Positions 44,561 to 56,647 are shown, counted from the first letter of the stretch. The stretch: 64,000 nt of DNA from Branchiostoma lanceolatum (GCF_035083965.1 NC_089739.1:5338198-5402197); one strand, 5' to 3'. Translations and numbers: made by a program. Notes: generated by a model not told the origin, from the sequence alone.

Positions 44561-45564
44561 CGACGTCAGCCGCAACTTAACCAACTACATGATCATTTAC
44601 AATGATGGTTATACATTGTACCAGCGTATCACCAAACGCAAGCTACAAATGTAAGACTACATCCAAAGTTTGTTCTAGCTGACTTCTTCTAGTTAGCCCT
44701 TTGGAAATGTTTCCCTTCTCTGCTGGTGTGTCACATCGAAGAGCGGTTATACCGGCTATATAGATACAGACACAGATACAGACACATAAATCGGTACATC
44801 GAAGAATATACAGGAACACTTGTGATTGTTTTTCAGATTTTCATTTCTTTTTATGAAAAGCGGCCTGCAGGCCGATTTGAACTTCTCATGCATAAATAAA
44901 GATTCAAACTAACAAACAAACAAAAGATAGGTCTAGACGTATAAAATTGGCCACCCTGGCTCAGACTTATGAATATCAAACTGGTGAAAATTTAATCTAG
45001 AACACCAGACATGAAAAAAAAAATGTTGTGTATTTGACATAAAAGATTATTTCTGAGAAGGAATGTTGTTTCCCAGATCAACGACATATTTTTATGACAG
45101 GAATTCATTTTCCTGGAATTTATGCATAATGTCCTAGAAAAGCTTTCGACTAGAGTTGGTATGATTGCGAAATGCCCCTGCTGACTAGGTTGTGAATCCC
45201 CAGTTAACTTTCAAACTGTTGCATTGGTTAAAAACTTTGAAACACAGCGACACCAACAGAGCAAAAATGATCGTTTTACCTTTATTTTTTCCTCTGATTT
45301 GTTCTCTATAGCAGCACCAGCAAATAAACAAACAAACAAGAAACCACATATAAAATGCGTACGAATGAAAAATAGCAAAACAACGCTACAAAGCATCAGC
45401 TTAAAGAATATGATTTTCTTTGGATGTTTGCTCGGAACATGTGAACCTTTCCCATGGCCATGTGTTGCACTGTTCTATGTGAGTTAGATATTATTACCTT
45501 ACTCCGGAAAAATTCTGATGGACCATTCAATTGTTTTAATTTTCGTTTCTTGTATCCTTAAGGC

Positions 45565-46015
45565 CACTCTGTCTTGATTATATGGATGACATCCGCGCAC
45601 GCATCAATTTTTGTCCGTTGCCAAAAAGAGTTTGCGACCATACTGTAAATCGTACAAAGAAGTGGCAAAATGGGCTAATGTATGCCGAAAAATGCAAAAA
45701 AAAACACCGGAAAACGAATACTGATGACGCAGAATCTATCTATTCATTTATTGAATTTTCAAACAGCTGGGTAGCCCCATTCTAATTTATTGAATTGTTT
45801 TTCAAGGGGCATAGTCTACACAGAATACCTCTTTTCCTATGATCGCAAGTTTTGTCATGTGTATCAGTAAAAGTTGAGAATTATATTTCGAGCCCTAAGC
45901 GAACTCTTCCAAGAAAATGTGAAAGAACTAAGTCATAATTTGGTATACCCTATTCTGTATATTCCGTCATTTGTTCAGGCTTAAATTCCGAAAAATTAAT
46001 TTTGAGCCCTGCATA
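45565..46015 (+). repeat. Dispersed repeat family P, copy 2
   Basis: Same ordered blocks as 3640-3970. The copy ends near AATTTTGAGCCCTGCAT. The element class is not recognised. Confidence 0.5.
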
Positions 46016-46429
46016 ATAATCCGCCACAGCGGACGACACTAGCTTCAGGGTCAGTACTCTGTAGTTAAACGTGTCACTTGGGACCACTATTCAGGGACAC
46101 CTTTCTAAGTATTATTACATATCTATAAATAAATCATTTACCGGCCCATCTTTTGAGACTTTGTATTAGGGTTAATTGATTTACTTCAGCAGTCCTGCAA
46201 AGAAAAAGATGAGCTAGATGAAAAAAGACGCAGTTCCGACATGGAATCAGGACGATTCGGCCCTTTCCCAACTCGGCCTAACACAATGGTCAACTCGGCC
46301 CAACTACATGATCAACTATAGAACTTTAGGGAAACACGAGGCTTGTATTGTAGAATTTAGTTCACGCTCGTTACTGACGTATTAGCCGTTATTCTCTTGC
46401 GGACAGAACTAGCAGTACATTTACCTTTG

Positions 46430-46512
46430 AGTTATATTGATCACAAATATATCGGAAAATACACACAGACAGACACACCAAAAAACGTTACCTCCAGCTT
46501 TCTGGAGGTAAA
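46430..46512 (+). mobile_element. Repeat family M, 3' fragment
   Basis: TATTGATCACAAATATATCGG, ACACACAGACAGACACACCA, then CGTTACCTCCAGCTTTCTGGAGG: the terminal short hairpin of the family. Confidence 0.6.
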
Positions 46513-48104
46513 AAAGGTAATACGCCATAATGACGGTTGTCAATTTAACACCTCGAGTGGAGAACATTTTTTTGCTTATTTATTCATCTACTTTATCTAT
46601 TTTTCTATTTATTAATCATTAGGGTGGTCCCTTCAGTTAACTGAGATTTGAAATTTTCCAAGGGAGCTTAAGTATTAAGTTCAATAGATTCGATCACAAA
46701 AGCAGATCGATTTGAATATAGCTTAGCCCAACCTGATTCGATATTACAGATTTATATATGTTCAGTCTCAAATACCCGCCTTAGCCCCTTTAAATAAAAG
46801 GTGAATGAACGGACGCTTACATATGACAGAAGAGAAAAAAAAAAACTAATCTCATACGCACATGTCCTTGTTTAAAATAGACGAAACAATCACACGATTG
46901 TCTAGACCAAGATAAATGAATCCTTGTCTGTAAAAAGGGGTCGTGTTTTCATCTCCCTTGGCTATTTTTCTGTGTGGTTACGTGATCGGTGGGTCGGAAC
47001 ATGTAGACGGGGGTATGTTTGTTTGTTTGTTTGTTTGTTTGTCAATTCCTTAAGCGGACATTGTGTTTTCGGTGTGTCTGTTTACTTGCTTGTGTGCGTT
47101 TCCGCCGTTAGTTCCATAAGCTAGGCACGTTTCAGCACGTGTGAATGTGAAAGGAAGGAAGGTACAAAAGGTCAGAGTTAGGGAAGTGACGGGAAGTGGA
47201 GTTCAGAGTTGAGAGAATTAGTAATTTATTAACCTTGTGTGACAGCTGACAGACATTCCAGGTCACAAGGTCAATGGGATAGCCTACTAATTCGCGGAAA
47301 GTTATTGTTTTTGGTCCGTATATTTGTGTTTCTGTAGTAATATATTTTCTAGTCACTAGTCCTACGCTAGTCACGTTTACCGTAGAGTGACACGAAGTGA
47401 TCAATGGACACATGTGATGTTATGTCAAAACCTTGTTTAAACAAGACATATAAGAAGCACTATTAATGTTTCACTTTGGCATACATGAGATCTTTAGAAT
47501 AACTCTTGTTTGTGCCATAATCTCACGTGAGTCACGACAAACTCAAATCAACATGCATAACAAGAAAGAGTACTCGAGTCTTTTTGTGTTAGATAACCGT
47601 GCTTAGAAAATGCGTTTTCTGAAAGAAATCCATTATGTAATGAAGTGTTTGCTATGCATTTGGAACTTCGGGTGATGCCAAAGACTTGAAAATGCTACTG
47701 ACTGCTTCCTCTTCTTAGCACTCAGCACTTATGAGAAAGACTATAGTAGTTGAACACTCTCCACTACCAGTGGACTATCTGCTGTAGTCGGGCCTGTGTG
47801 GCTAAAAGCCTGTAGAAATAGAGATGGGCACCGTTCCTCTACATCGATAGGTGTGGAAAGGATTTTACCGAAGATATTAACTAATTACAAAGTGGTCAGA
47901 ACATACACTCACTACCTTCCCCGTCGAATTACTGTTGAAATTGCTTTCGGTATTGAATAAACATTCTAGAACTTAAATACCCGTGTCAAATTTGACGTCA
48001 TGTAGCCTTGAAATAAGATTTACCGCCTCCCGACCAAGCTGCAAGAAGAACAATTAAAAAACATAGCAAATACTATGACGATCTCGAGTTATTCTCTTTC
48101 AAAG

Positions 48105-48410
48105 TTTGAAACAAAATCGGCTCTGCAGTTCCCCCCAAAAGCGGCTAGGGGGCCCAAACCTCAACGACAAACTCAACCTTCTAAGAGCCATCCACAGCTC
48201 AAAAATCATGACCATAGCTTGTCCAGAATACGAAATACTTAAACCGGACGTTCCGCTGCAGTACCATAACAATCCGCTACGGATTCTCGAGTTATCACTC
48301 ACAGCCAGTCGGAAACACACACACACACACACAGACACACACACACACACACACACACACAACAACAAAAAACACGCACCCGAAAACATAACCTTTTTGG
48401 CGAAGGTAAC
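48105..48410 (+). mobile_element. Repeat family M, copy with (CA)n
   Basis: GGGGGCCCAAACCTCAACGA, CTTGTCCAGAATACGAAATA, GGACGTTCCGCTGCAGTACC, a (CA)n run at about 48315-48361, then AAAACATAACCTTTTTGGCG. Confidence 0.65.
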
Positions 48411-48569
48411 TAAACAGAAAAGAAAAAGCATTATCCAGCAAATTAACATCCTCCCTGCTGCTCAACCAGATAACCAATACAAATTTGGTTCCAAACGGCT
48501 ACCTTAGCATGATGAAGGTCAAAGGGCAACGGAAAAGATTATCAAAACATTGGATACGTGTGTGCCTTC

Positions 48570-49072
48570 GTTGCTAAGCAACGCGACGCATGGGTAGAAA
48601 TTAAACCCACCCCCACTGCTATCCAAATATAGGGATTTATCCCGCCAAGCTGTAATCCACAGCTTGTAATGATGAGATTGTCTGCCGGTTTCTGTGCACC
48701 AACAATCCGTTTATCACATACGTAGTTTGGGGCTCGTCTCAAAGCTATATGTTTGAAGTAGTCTCCCTCGCAGACTTCTAGGCGCAACGCGTGTTTATTT
48801 TGGGGAGAGCGCTTACTTTCGGTTTTAAACATGAGCCTGGTTCTCTAAATGCTGAAGGAGGTCATTTTTTTTTCCTTCGGCGCCGAAACGATGTCCCCCG
48901 GCCGGCATTAGAGAACCCGGCCCCTGTTGAAGATCGCGAATTGACCAGCGTCCCCCTCAAAATAGACGCCTGCGCAATTAGAAGTCTGGGAAGGAGACTA
49001 GTTTGAATCAATGTCGAGCGAATGTTGCCAGAGAGAGCGCTGACTGTACGAGCTTTGATGGTACAATACATG
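48570..49072 (+). promoter_or_regulatory. Candidate plus-strand promoter and first exon end
   Basis: GTTGCTAAGCAAC at 48570-48582 is a near-perfect X-box palindrome. At 49060-49072 GGTACAATACATG is followed by GTAAGT, a strong donor. The 48780-48980 stretch is relatively CpG-rich. No downstream coding exon was identified, so transcription is inferred only from the motifs. Confidence 0.3.
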
Positions 49073-49289
49073 GTAAGTTAATAAGTACATATATTGTTTA
49101 GAATTAATTTTATGACTTATATACAATGACGTATAAGCGAGGGATAGTTTTAGTGTGTCGTTGTTATTTTACGGTGAAGTTTGTAGCTAAAACACTTGTC
49201 AGTTTTGATATGTTGAACTTAAGAATGTCTAAGAATGTCGGTTGTTGTAGAAATATTATGTGTTTGTTTCATTCAGTTTGTAATCATAA

Positions 49290-49525
49290 ACAAGATAATG
49301 ACTTGGTTAGTTACCTCTGGGCCGAGAGGTCGTGAGTTTGAATCCCAACTGACATACACGCTACTCGGGCATTGGTCGCAGTCCTTAGGACGGGACGTTA
49401 AGCCGTGGTCCACTGTTCATTGCGCTTGGCAAAAATTTTCTCGGTAGAATGAACCTGTAAATATTAGTTGTATATAACGTCTGTCTCTCTATTGAGTAGC
49501 TCTTCAGTGAGCTAAACTGGTTCGA
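49290..49525 (+). mobile_element. SINE family C, copy 2
   Basis: GAGAGGTCGTGAGTTTGAATCCC (B-box region), ACACGCTACTCGGGCATTGG, CTTAGGACGGGACGTTAAGC, GTGGTCCACTGTTCATTGCG and AATGAACCTGTAAATATTAG. Confidence 0.75.
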
Positions 49526-49818
49526 AGTCACTTTTACGAATTAACCATCTACAATAAAAACAGCAGGGTCATTGTATACAGACTAAGTGTTCGCCAGATT
49601 AAACCTAGCTGTAGCATTCATTCTTAACGTACAGGCCTACTAGCTAGGTTGTGTAGCTGCATGCAATGGTGGTTGGCGGCCGATGGTGATCCGATTGTGT
49701 ACGTGTCTTTTTTATACGGCAGATCATATCGTGTTCTAACTGTTAGGTAAAGAATTCTACCCCCCTCCCCCATCGTATGTCAACGTGCACTACACTTATT
49801 TGCAATGTATGGGAAACG

Positions 49819-49912
49819 TAGCCTGAGTACCAGCCTCCGTAGTGACCGCTGGCTCAAAAAATTCGCTACACGGTGGTTAGCAAGGTCACTACGGAGGCTG
49901 GTACTCAGGCTA
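49819..49912. mobile_element. 94-bp snapback (foldback) MITE
   Basis: The 29-base left arm (49819-49847, starting TAGCCTGAGTACCAGCCTCC) and right arm (49884-49912, ending GGCTGGTACTCAGGCTA) are perfect reverse complements around a 36-base loop. The direct repeat TGGGAAACG (49810-49818 and 49913-49921) is a target-site duplication. Confidence 0.93.
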
Positions 49913-50709
49913 TGGGAAACGTTTTACAAAAGAGGGAAAGCATCCTGCAGATACCGTATAAGACTGTCGCCCGGGAATGGCCACAGTACTTTAAGGAAAA
50001 ACTGTTTGGGGGCCAAAAGTTCAAAATGGTCAACGTAAGCGCACCATAACATCACTCTTTTTTGGAAAAAAGAAGGCTCGCTATTTTGTTACGTTTTCTT
50101 ATATGTGTCGTACGTGTTAACCAAACAAGGTCAATTTCGTATGTAAACCCATGAAAATTACGTTGACAAACAACGTGACTGGGAGACTCAAGCAATATTA
50201 GGGCCCGAACATTGGATTTTGAAAGTCAATTTATTTAGTCATTTCTATACAAGATTAGTTCCAACAACACTATCAAAATGTATAGCGACATCCATGATGC
50301 AAAATATGACGTCGGTGTGATGTGAGAACTCACTGAAAATCGTCGCGGGGGGTTTCGTAGGCTCGCGAAAGTAAGGGAATCATTGTACGGCACGTTTTTG
50401 CGTGGTTTTAGAATGCTCAAAGTGTGAAGTGATCACGCAAATGTGCTAAACAGTGTTAGTGAATGTTACTACCATAAAAATGTCGGCATTTTTTTATTTT
50501 CATTTTTTGGTCCTAATATCGTTTCGGTTGCCTATAAACTATTTTCATCGCTGAAACATGATTATGAAACGCTGAAACGTGGTTAATGCCAACTCTATAT
50601 ACGTCAGGTTTGAGGCGCATTTGTGTCGTTATGAAACGTGATAAGCAGATTTGCAGGTCTTGCCTTTAGAGCCCCAGTGTCGTGGTAAATTCTTGTCCCT
50701 GCACAATAT

Positions 50710-51003
50710 TTGCCACGACACTGCTCGGGGTTTCCAGTATACCTGAGGGGAGAGCAGTGCGTCACACTCGTAGAACGTGGTAATTTTCTAGCAGAAGTCT
50801 TTGCGGCTTTTGGGATAAGAGGTAGCGCTATGGAGGCTTACGTACACGACCCCACGAAACAGAAACCTGACGGAGCACAAATTTGGCGTGACACCGGATG
50901 GTTATTACACCATTTCTTGGAAACCAACAACCATAAAGATTTATTCAAATTCTCGGTAGTCTTAGGGGCTGTTCGTCCTATGCTGGGAATTGTGAGGTCT
51001 TAA
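50710..51003 (+). CDS. Unidentified 97-codon open frame
   Basis: The frame contains FLAEVFAAFGIRGSAMEAYV, DPTKQKPDGAQIWRDTGWLL and HHFLETNNHKDLFKFSVVLG. Composition looks protein-like, unlike neighbouring frames, which are short or repetitive. It may be an exon of something larger: TTTCCAG at 50728-50734 could be an acceptor. I recognise no family. Directly upstream is a hairpin, GTGTCGTGGTAAAT / ATTTGCCACGACAC (about 50677-50721). A relic of a mobile element is as likely as a gene. Confidence 0.2.
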   Translation: MPRHCSGFPVYLRGEQCVTLVERGNFLAEVFAAFGIRGSAMEAYVHDPTKQKPDGAQIWRDTGWLLHHFLETNNHKDLFKFSVVLGAVRPMLGIVRS

Positions 51004-51183
51004 AAGATTTGCATCAGAGACACTAGTCTACAAAAGGCGTATGTTGGATAGATCATGTGATTCATATTTTATTTTACTGCGATAAAAATGGTTTGGGTAG
51101 CCGCTGTTCTAGATATATTTCACAAAATGTGACAATATTGAAGGTAGCGTTGGAATTTGCGATAATTTCATAAACATTAGATT

Positions 51184-51186
<3 letters not shown>

Positions 51187-51270
<84 letters not shown>
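51187..51270 (+). repeat. (AC)42 microsatellite
   Basis: Uninterrupted AC dinucleotides over about 84 bases. Confidence 0.98.
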
Positions 51271-51271
<1 letters not shown>

Positions 51272-51544
51272 GAAGGAATATTTTGAATGTTATCAAAACG
51301 CAGCGCTATTGGTAGCCTGTAATGTTCTCTGTGGACTACTACACTAGCTCGTCAGTGGAACGCATTTCAGTACTAAGGACGGCTCTCACTCCCGAACGCC
51401 ACTGTGTATTAGAATGTCAACACGTTGCTCTTTTGATACATACCGTTCTACTTCTTACTTGTCCCTAGCAAGTAGAATATGTTTTGATAGCAATTGTTTG
51501 TTTGTGTTTGACAAACTACAACGAATGACAAAATCATGCTTACA

Positions 51545-51770
51545 TTTCTAGTATCTCTTTTTCACTACCTCCATGAAAAATGGAGGTATAGTTTTCACTC
51601 TTGACGATCGGTATGGTGATATATTTGAGTAACCGCTGGATGGATTGCGAGGATATTTGGTAGGTGGGTAGGTTGGGTAAACCCAACGGCGAAGTGTGAT
51701 TTCGGGCCTCCTGATGGTCGACCTTGGTACTGCAGCAGCATTTCTTGTGTGTCATTGGTTCTGGACGTGC
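51545..51770 (-). mobile_element. Repeat family M, reverse copy
   Basis: On the minus strand: ATGCTGCTGCAGTACCAAGG, CCTACCAAATATCCTCGCAA, CCATCCAGCGGTTACTCAAA, then ATACCTCCATTTTTCATGGAGG. Confidence 0.65.
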
Positions 51771-52379
51771 TGTGGTCTGTGGTTAAGTTTTACTTCGGTT
51801 TAATTCTGTTTAGGGCCAAGCTGCCAAATACCGCCTAGCATATTTTGTGAAAATTCCTTTTAAGACGTTGTTTGGGCGGATATTTGTGACCCAAATTGCT
51901 CTTTGTAATTGTCTAAATTTCTCCCAGTGCCACCCGTGGTTTCGTGAGCGTCATGAAAGCACTTCTAGGGCTACCCACGCTTTACCTTACGCGCGCCGCA
52001 AATGGCTAATTTCGCCGTGTCATCATATAGCGTCGGCGTGCGGGAAAAATTACACGCCTGAAAACATATGCCGCAATGAAAGAAAATTGTCTACGTTTAT
52101 GATATCAAAAAATGTTATTTCTGACTCGTTGTTGTTGCGGTACGGCCAAAAAGCATTCTTGAAACCGTTTTTATCAGAGACATTTGTTTTGAACATTGCA
52201 GTACGGGTATGGTCTGTTTGCCAATTGTTATTTTCTGTCTGATCGATGTATTTCCTTTCGAGTATTTGCGCACGCGTTAACGTTGATATGAATATACTTT
52301 AATTTCATGCAAAGTGCAAACATTTAATTTACAGATATTTGAGCTTGGTGTGGATCTGTTTTTAAGAAAACAAACTAGT

Positions 52380-52615
52380 TGGGGGCCCAAACCTACACCA
52401 CTTCCCCAAAAGCTGTCTTCCACAAAGAAATAGACCATAACATGTCCCAGACAATAGATACAAAACCGGACGTTCTGTTGACCTACCCACATACCAAATA
52501 CCATTACAATCCATCCAGAGGTTCTTAAGTTATGCTGACCACAAATATCTGTAAACACAAACAAACACACACAGACAGACAGACCCAAAACAATACCTCC
52601 ATTTTTCGTGGAGGC
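52380..52615 (+). mobile_element. Repeat family M, copy with short (CA)n
   Basis: GGGGGCCCAAACCTACACCA, CATGTCCCAGACAATAGATA, GGACGTTCTG, CATCCAGAGGTTCTTAAGTT, ACAATACCTCCATTTTTCGTGGAGG. Confidence 0.7.
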
Positions 52616-52819
52616 AAAAGAAATAAACTACCATAATAAACTGTCAGACAGTGGCATTTCACAGTCCTGACCTTTCCGAAATGGCGACTGCAAACGTGCG
52701 TTTTTCAGACACGTAGGCTGACGGTAGGCAACTGAAATCGGAAACCCACTTCGTGTAGAGTTTCACGTCCCTGCCTCTTTAACCCAGTCGGTGCGTCAAA
52801 CTATTATCACTCGATCTTT

Positions 52820-53190
52820 CCTTATTGCGTATTTCCTCGTTGTCATGACAACCGTCGCTGATAACACCGCCATCAAGACACCCGACCTCTACGAAGAAAG
52901 GATAAAAAGCTCCTCTGCCCTTGAAAACGTTTCTATGTCCCTGTAAGCATCTTACATGTGCGTAAGAAAGGTTTAAATCGTTGTTTCTTTATCGCAAGAT
53001 ATTGCTTAGAAACGCGCACGTCTTTCTGATTTCTTCGTTGTCATAACAACATCATAATAACGCCCCACGAAAGGATATCAAGCTCCTTTGTCCCTGAAAA
53101 CGTTTCTGTCTTTGAATAAATCTTAAAGAAGTTTGAAAACGTCGTTATTGTTTCTTTATTACTGGAATTTGTTACATATATCCGTTTTTC
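52820..53190. repeat. About 198-bp tandem duplication carrying two X-boxes
   Basis: CGTTGTCATRACAAC, AAGGATA.CAAGCTCCT, CTGAAAACGTTTCT and CGTTGTTTCTTTAT-type blocks occur in the same order from 52838 and from 53036. GTTGTCATGACAAC and GTTGTCATAACAAC both fit the RFX X-box. Confidence 0.75.
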
Positions 53191-53233
53191 TGACGCGAAA
53201 GCAAAGGTTGTGACGCATTGACCCCTAGACTCC

Positions 53234-53391
53234 TGCGCATGCGCAGTACTCGCCATCGTGACGTCACGATCGTCCATTTTGAGTCGGTTGTTGGGAGGGA
53301 AGTCTCAGGTTGTTCCACATCGTGTTACCTCAATTTTCTTCTCCGTTGCCTTCCCCAGCGACACCTATCGCTAATGTGTAAGACTATTATG
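53234..53391 (+). promoter_or_regulatory. Candidate promoter and first exon of a plus-strand gene
   Basis: TGCGCATGCGCA (NRF1-type palindrome, 53234-53245), then the 16-base palindrome ATCGTGACGTCACGAT holding a CRE (53255-53270). Then CCATTTTGAG and a likely 5' UTR exon ending ACTATTATG|GTGAGT at 53391. NRF1 plus CRE without TATA is typical of broadly used CpG promoters. The next 10.6 kb to the right edge reads like a long first intron full of MITEs, so the coding exons would lie outside the window. Confidence 0.5.
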
Positions 53392-54594
53392 GTGAGTAGA
53401 CAATCTTTCTTGGTTGGGAAGATTTTATTCTGGTCCGGGGGTTGATTTTGAGGCGTTTTCTCTCACGTGGTGTGAAGATTTTGAGAAAACGGCCGTGCCG
53501 GTTAGAGCCAGTTTCCGGCCCAGCCCGAATTCCTCGCTTCGGGTAAAATTTCTCCCGGTATTTCTGGCTCTGAAACCCGCGATCGTAACCTGAAGACAAG
53601 CTACCAGGCGACTTCTACGTCTTCCCACAGCATTTCCAACCTTCCAGGTAGTCTTAAATCTTTTAAGAATCCATCAGAACAAAGCGGTTGCTAGGAAGAA
53701 GTCTTTTAACTGCGTGCGCAGAGAAAGAAAGTACTAAATTTCGCCCTTCATTCATTTTTTCTGGACACAGATTTCTAGTTGTGGTTCCGTTTTGTTATCA
53801 TTTGTTTGGTTCCCCGTGAAATATTTATCTGTTTTGTCGATTTTGATAGAAGAATAGCGATATGGGATTTTAGAAATGTTGTCTGGGAGAAGATTTTGTG
53901 AAATTTGTTGCGTATGATTGCGAAAAAATGTAGTCGGATGGTGCAATGCGCCAACATGTTTTTCTTTGTCCTTCGCAAGCCCTTTTCTCACATAACATTT
54001 CTCGGTCAACCTTTCTTTTCCTCTGGGTTCCTCTAGTCGGAATCTTGTTAGAAAATTCTTGAGGTCACGGGTTTGATTCCCAATTTAGAAGACGATCATC
54101 TAGTGTTTTTTTTTTTTTGCTAGAGAATATTTGATTCCAAACACTCTTAATGTTTGACTACATGTATTTCTAACACAAAAGCAAATTATATGGTGTGCAT
54201 ATAAAAACCTTATTTTTGATAAAACAGCATTTTAATAGCGTAGTTTGTGTACCCCTATGTCTAGAAAATATCTATATTTCTAAAAGGACTATTTGAAAAC
54301 GCCAGAGTGTATTGCTATGTACATGTATTTAAGGAAAATACACCATTGGCATGCATAGCTACAAGTGGATGTTTTCCTGGTTTAGATGATGTTGTTGTTG
54401 TCCTCTGGACAAATTTCCAGTGGCCTGTGAAATATCAACACTGCAAGGGCTGATGTTTTTGTTTACAAAACCAACGGCCTACCTAAAAGTAAACATATGT
54501 GTCTGTGTAGCCTTCTATTATGAAGTAATGAATTATGTATTTCCTGTCAGTATTCTAATGTTAGAGGTAAGATTGAGATCCCCCTTTTGCAAAA

Positions 54595-54763
54595 TGCCGT
54601 AAATATAGAAATGTTTGCGGTGGTTTTATTTTAGCGGTTTCTGTTTCGACTACTGTACTACAGAATTGTTTCAGCCGCAAACTTAAAAAACACTGCTGAA
54701 AAAAAACACCTTTCCCCTCCTACCGAGAAATTAGGCCCCACAAAAATAGATGAATTTACGGTA
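54595..54763. mobile_element. Palindromic 'TACTGTAAA...GCG' MITE
   Basis: CCGTAAATATAGAAATGTTTGCGG and, at the right, AAATAGATGAATTTACGG, with inner CTACTGTACTACAG. Confidence 0.65.
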
Positions 54764-55004
54764 TCCAGGCTCAGTTTTGGTATGCCATATGTTGAAGGCA
54801 GTTTGATTGAAGTGTTGGTTTGAAATCTGTAGTGCCAGAAAATAGATTGTACAGATTGCAGAGCTTGTACATGTTTTTCTAGTAGTCTGTTCACAAATTA
54901 GGGCTGTGACTTGTAAAGCTGAGAAACTGGGTTTTCTGGGGGAGGGTAGTTCTTTCTCTGTTATAGAAAAAAAATCAGTCAAAATTGTCAACAAGATTCT
55001 TTAG

Positions 55005-55140
55005 TTTACCGCAGGAACTTAATTTTGCGGAGGAGAAAGGAGACATTTGCAGTATTTAAAGTCCATGGTTGAAACAACTGTAGTAGCATAATTCAAAGCG
55101 AGAACTGCAAACATAAAACCACTTCGAATATTTCACATCT
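55005..55140. mobile_element. Palindromic 'GCG' MITE, decayed
   Basis: TTTACCGCAGGAACTTAATTTTG, GGTTGAAACAACTGTAGTAG, then AACTGCAAACATAAAACCAC. Confidence 0.45.
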
Positions 55141-55804
55141 TAGAGTATGTCCGCATTTATGTGTAACAACCCTTTGGTACAACATAAGAGCTTTGCATGC
55201 ACGTAGCTATAATATAGTCAATACAAGTCACATGTTTTAAGAGAGTGGTAATGCTTAGCTTGATAAATTCACATTTTCCGGCCTTATCTTGAAGATCTTA
55301 GAGCCATAGAGGACAGACTGTATATCATATGATGCCAGACTCTCACATTTGTATTCTAAGTAAATCTAACTCTGCTCTAGGTGAAGCCACTATGGATTTT
55401 CCTAGGGGCACATGATTTTTCAAGAATGATTTGTATGCTAGATGGGTGTGTAAAGGTTTAGTCAGACTGTAGATTGACTGACGATGACTACATAATATGA
55501 AGGTATCAGTCGATCGGTAGGAATACTGAGTCAGTGGGAAGGTCAAACTCGTAGCCTTTCTCTGATTTTTTTCCTGAAGAGTAAGTCATGCGTTTTGCAT
55601 AACGGTTGAACTGCCGTATGACTATGAGTCAGAAAGATGAACATGTATGCGAACTTACAATCATGAATACCTGACCAGTCAAGCAAGGAGGAGGGATATG
55701 TTTAAGATTGAATGAACTTCATATAGACCAAAAGTGAGTACGCTTATTTTTCACTGTTCCTTGATCGGACTTACAGGTGCATTGTCTAGCCTAGAACTAA
55801 AGGA

Positions 55805-56065
55805 ATGTACTGATCTATGTTTATTGCAATCGCCAAGAAGGTTATGTTTTTCGGCTCCGTTTGTATGTGTGTCTGATTCAGTGTTTGTTTGTGGACAGCA
55901 TACCGTATGGTAACTTGGTTTTGTGGATGGATTCTTATGATATTATGTAGGTGGGTAGTACTTGGGGTTGGGAAAATGAAGGTCAAGTTTGATAATGGTT
56001 GTCCGAATGGCTATCTACGGTACTGTAGTGGACCTTCTGGTTTTGATATCTCGTGTTACTTTAAA
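55805..56065 (-). mobile_element. Repeat family M, reverse copy
   Basis: On the minus strand: CACTACAGTACCGTAGATAG, CCTACATAATATCATAAGAA, CCATCCACAAAACCAAG, CAGACACACATACAAACGG, AAAACATAACCTTCTTGGCG. Confidence 0.6.
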
Positions 56066-56647
56066 ACGGAAATTCTATGGTTGTGATTTTTATGTGGTGG
56101 TTGTGATTTTTATGTGGTAGATAGCTCTGTCACTGCTCAACTTAGTAGAAAAGTTTTTCTCCAGTATAAGTGGTAAGGCTTTAGTTTTTGTCTTGACGCA
56201 ATGACTATACTACGCTTCTTTGTATTACCTTCTTAAAGTCTGTAGGTTACACCATTTAGAATAATCTATGTAGTTCTTAATGATTGAAGACGTTAAAACC
56301 TGTATGTTAAAGATTGAACGGTTATTCCGGTAGATTGTCGGCTTTGTTGCTAAGTACAAATATTGATGTTTTGGTTGGAATAGCATGAATTTTTGCCAGC
56401 ATTCCTTTGCTGACAGCTCACTTTATTTGTGGGTTTTCTGCCCTTAGGGTGAGTTATCATTTTCCCATGGCTTGTGTCCCTCATTCTGGGAGAAATCCTA
56501 TTCCAGTTGTTGTATAATTAGACAACAAAAACATGTTAGGCATTCGTATATGTTGTTAATCCATTTTTGTACACCCTTTGTTCTCAATGTTTTAGAATAG
56601 TTTGCAATTGAATGATGTTCCTTTTACTAAATGTCCACAAGATAATA

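Noticed and set aside
51847..52242. 131-codon plus-strand frame
   Set aside because: It lies between two inverted repeat-family copies and shows no recognisable family; mentioned only as part of the composite unit.
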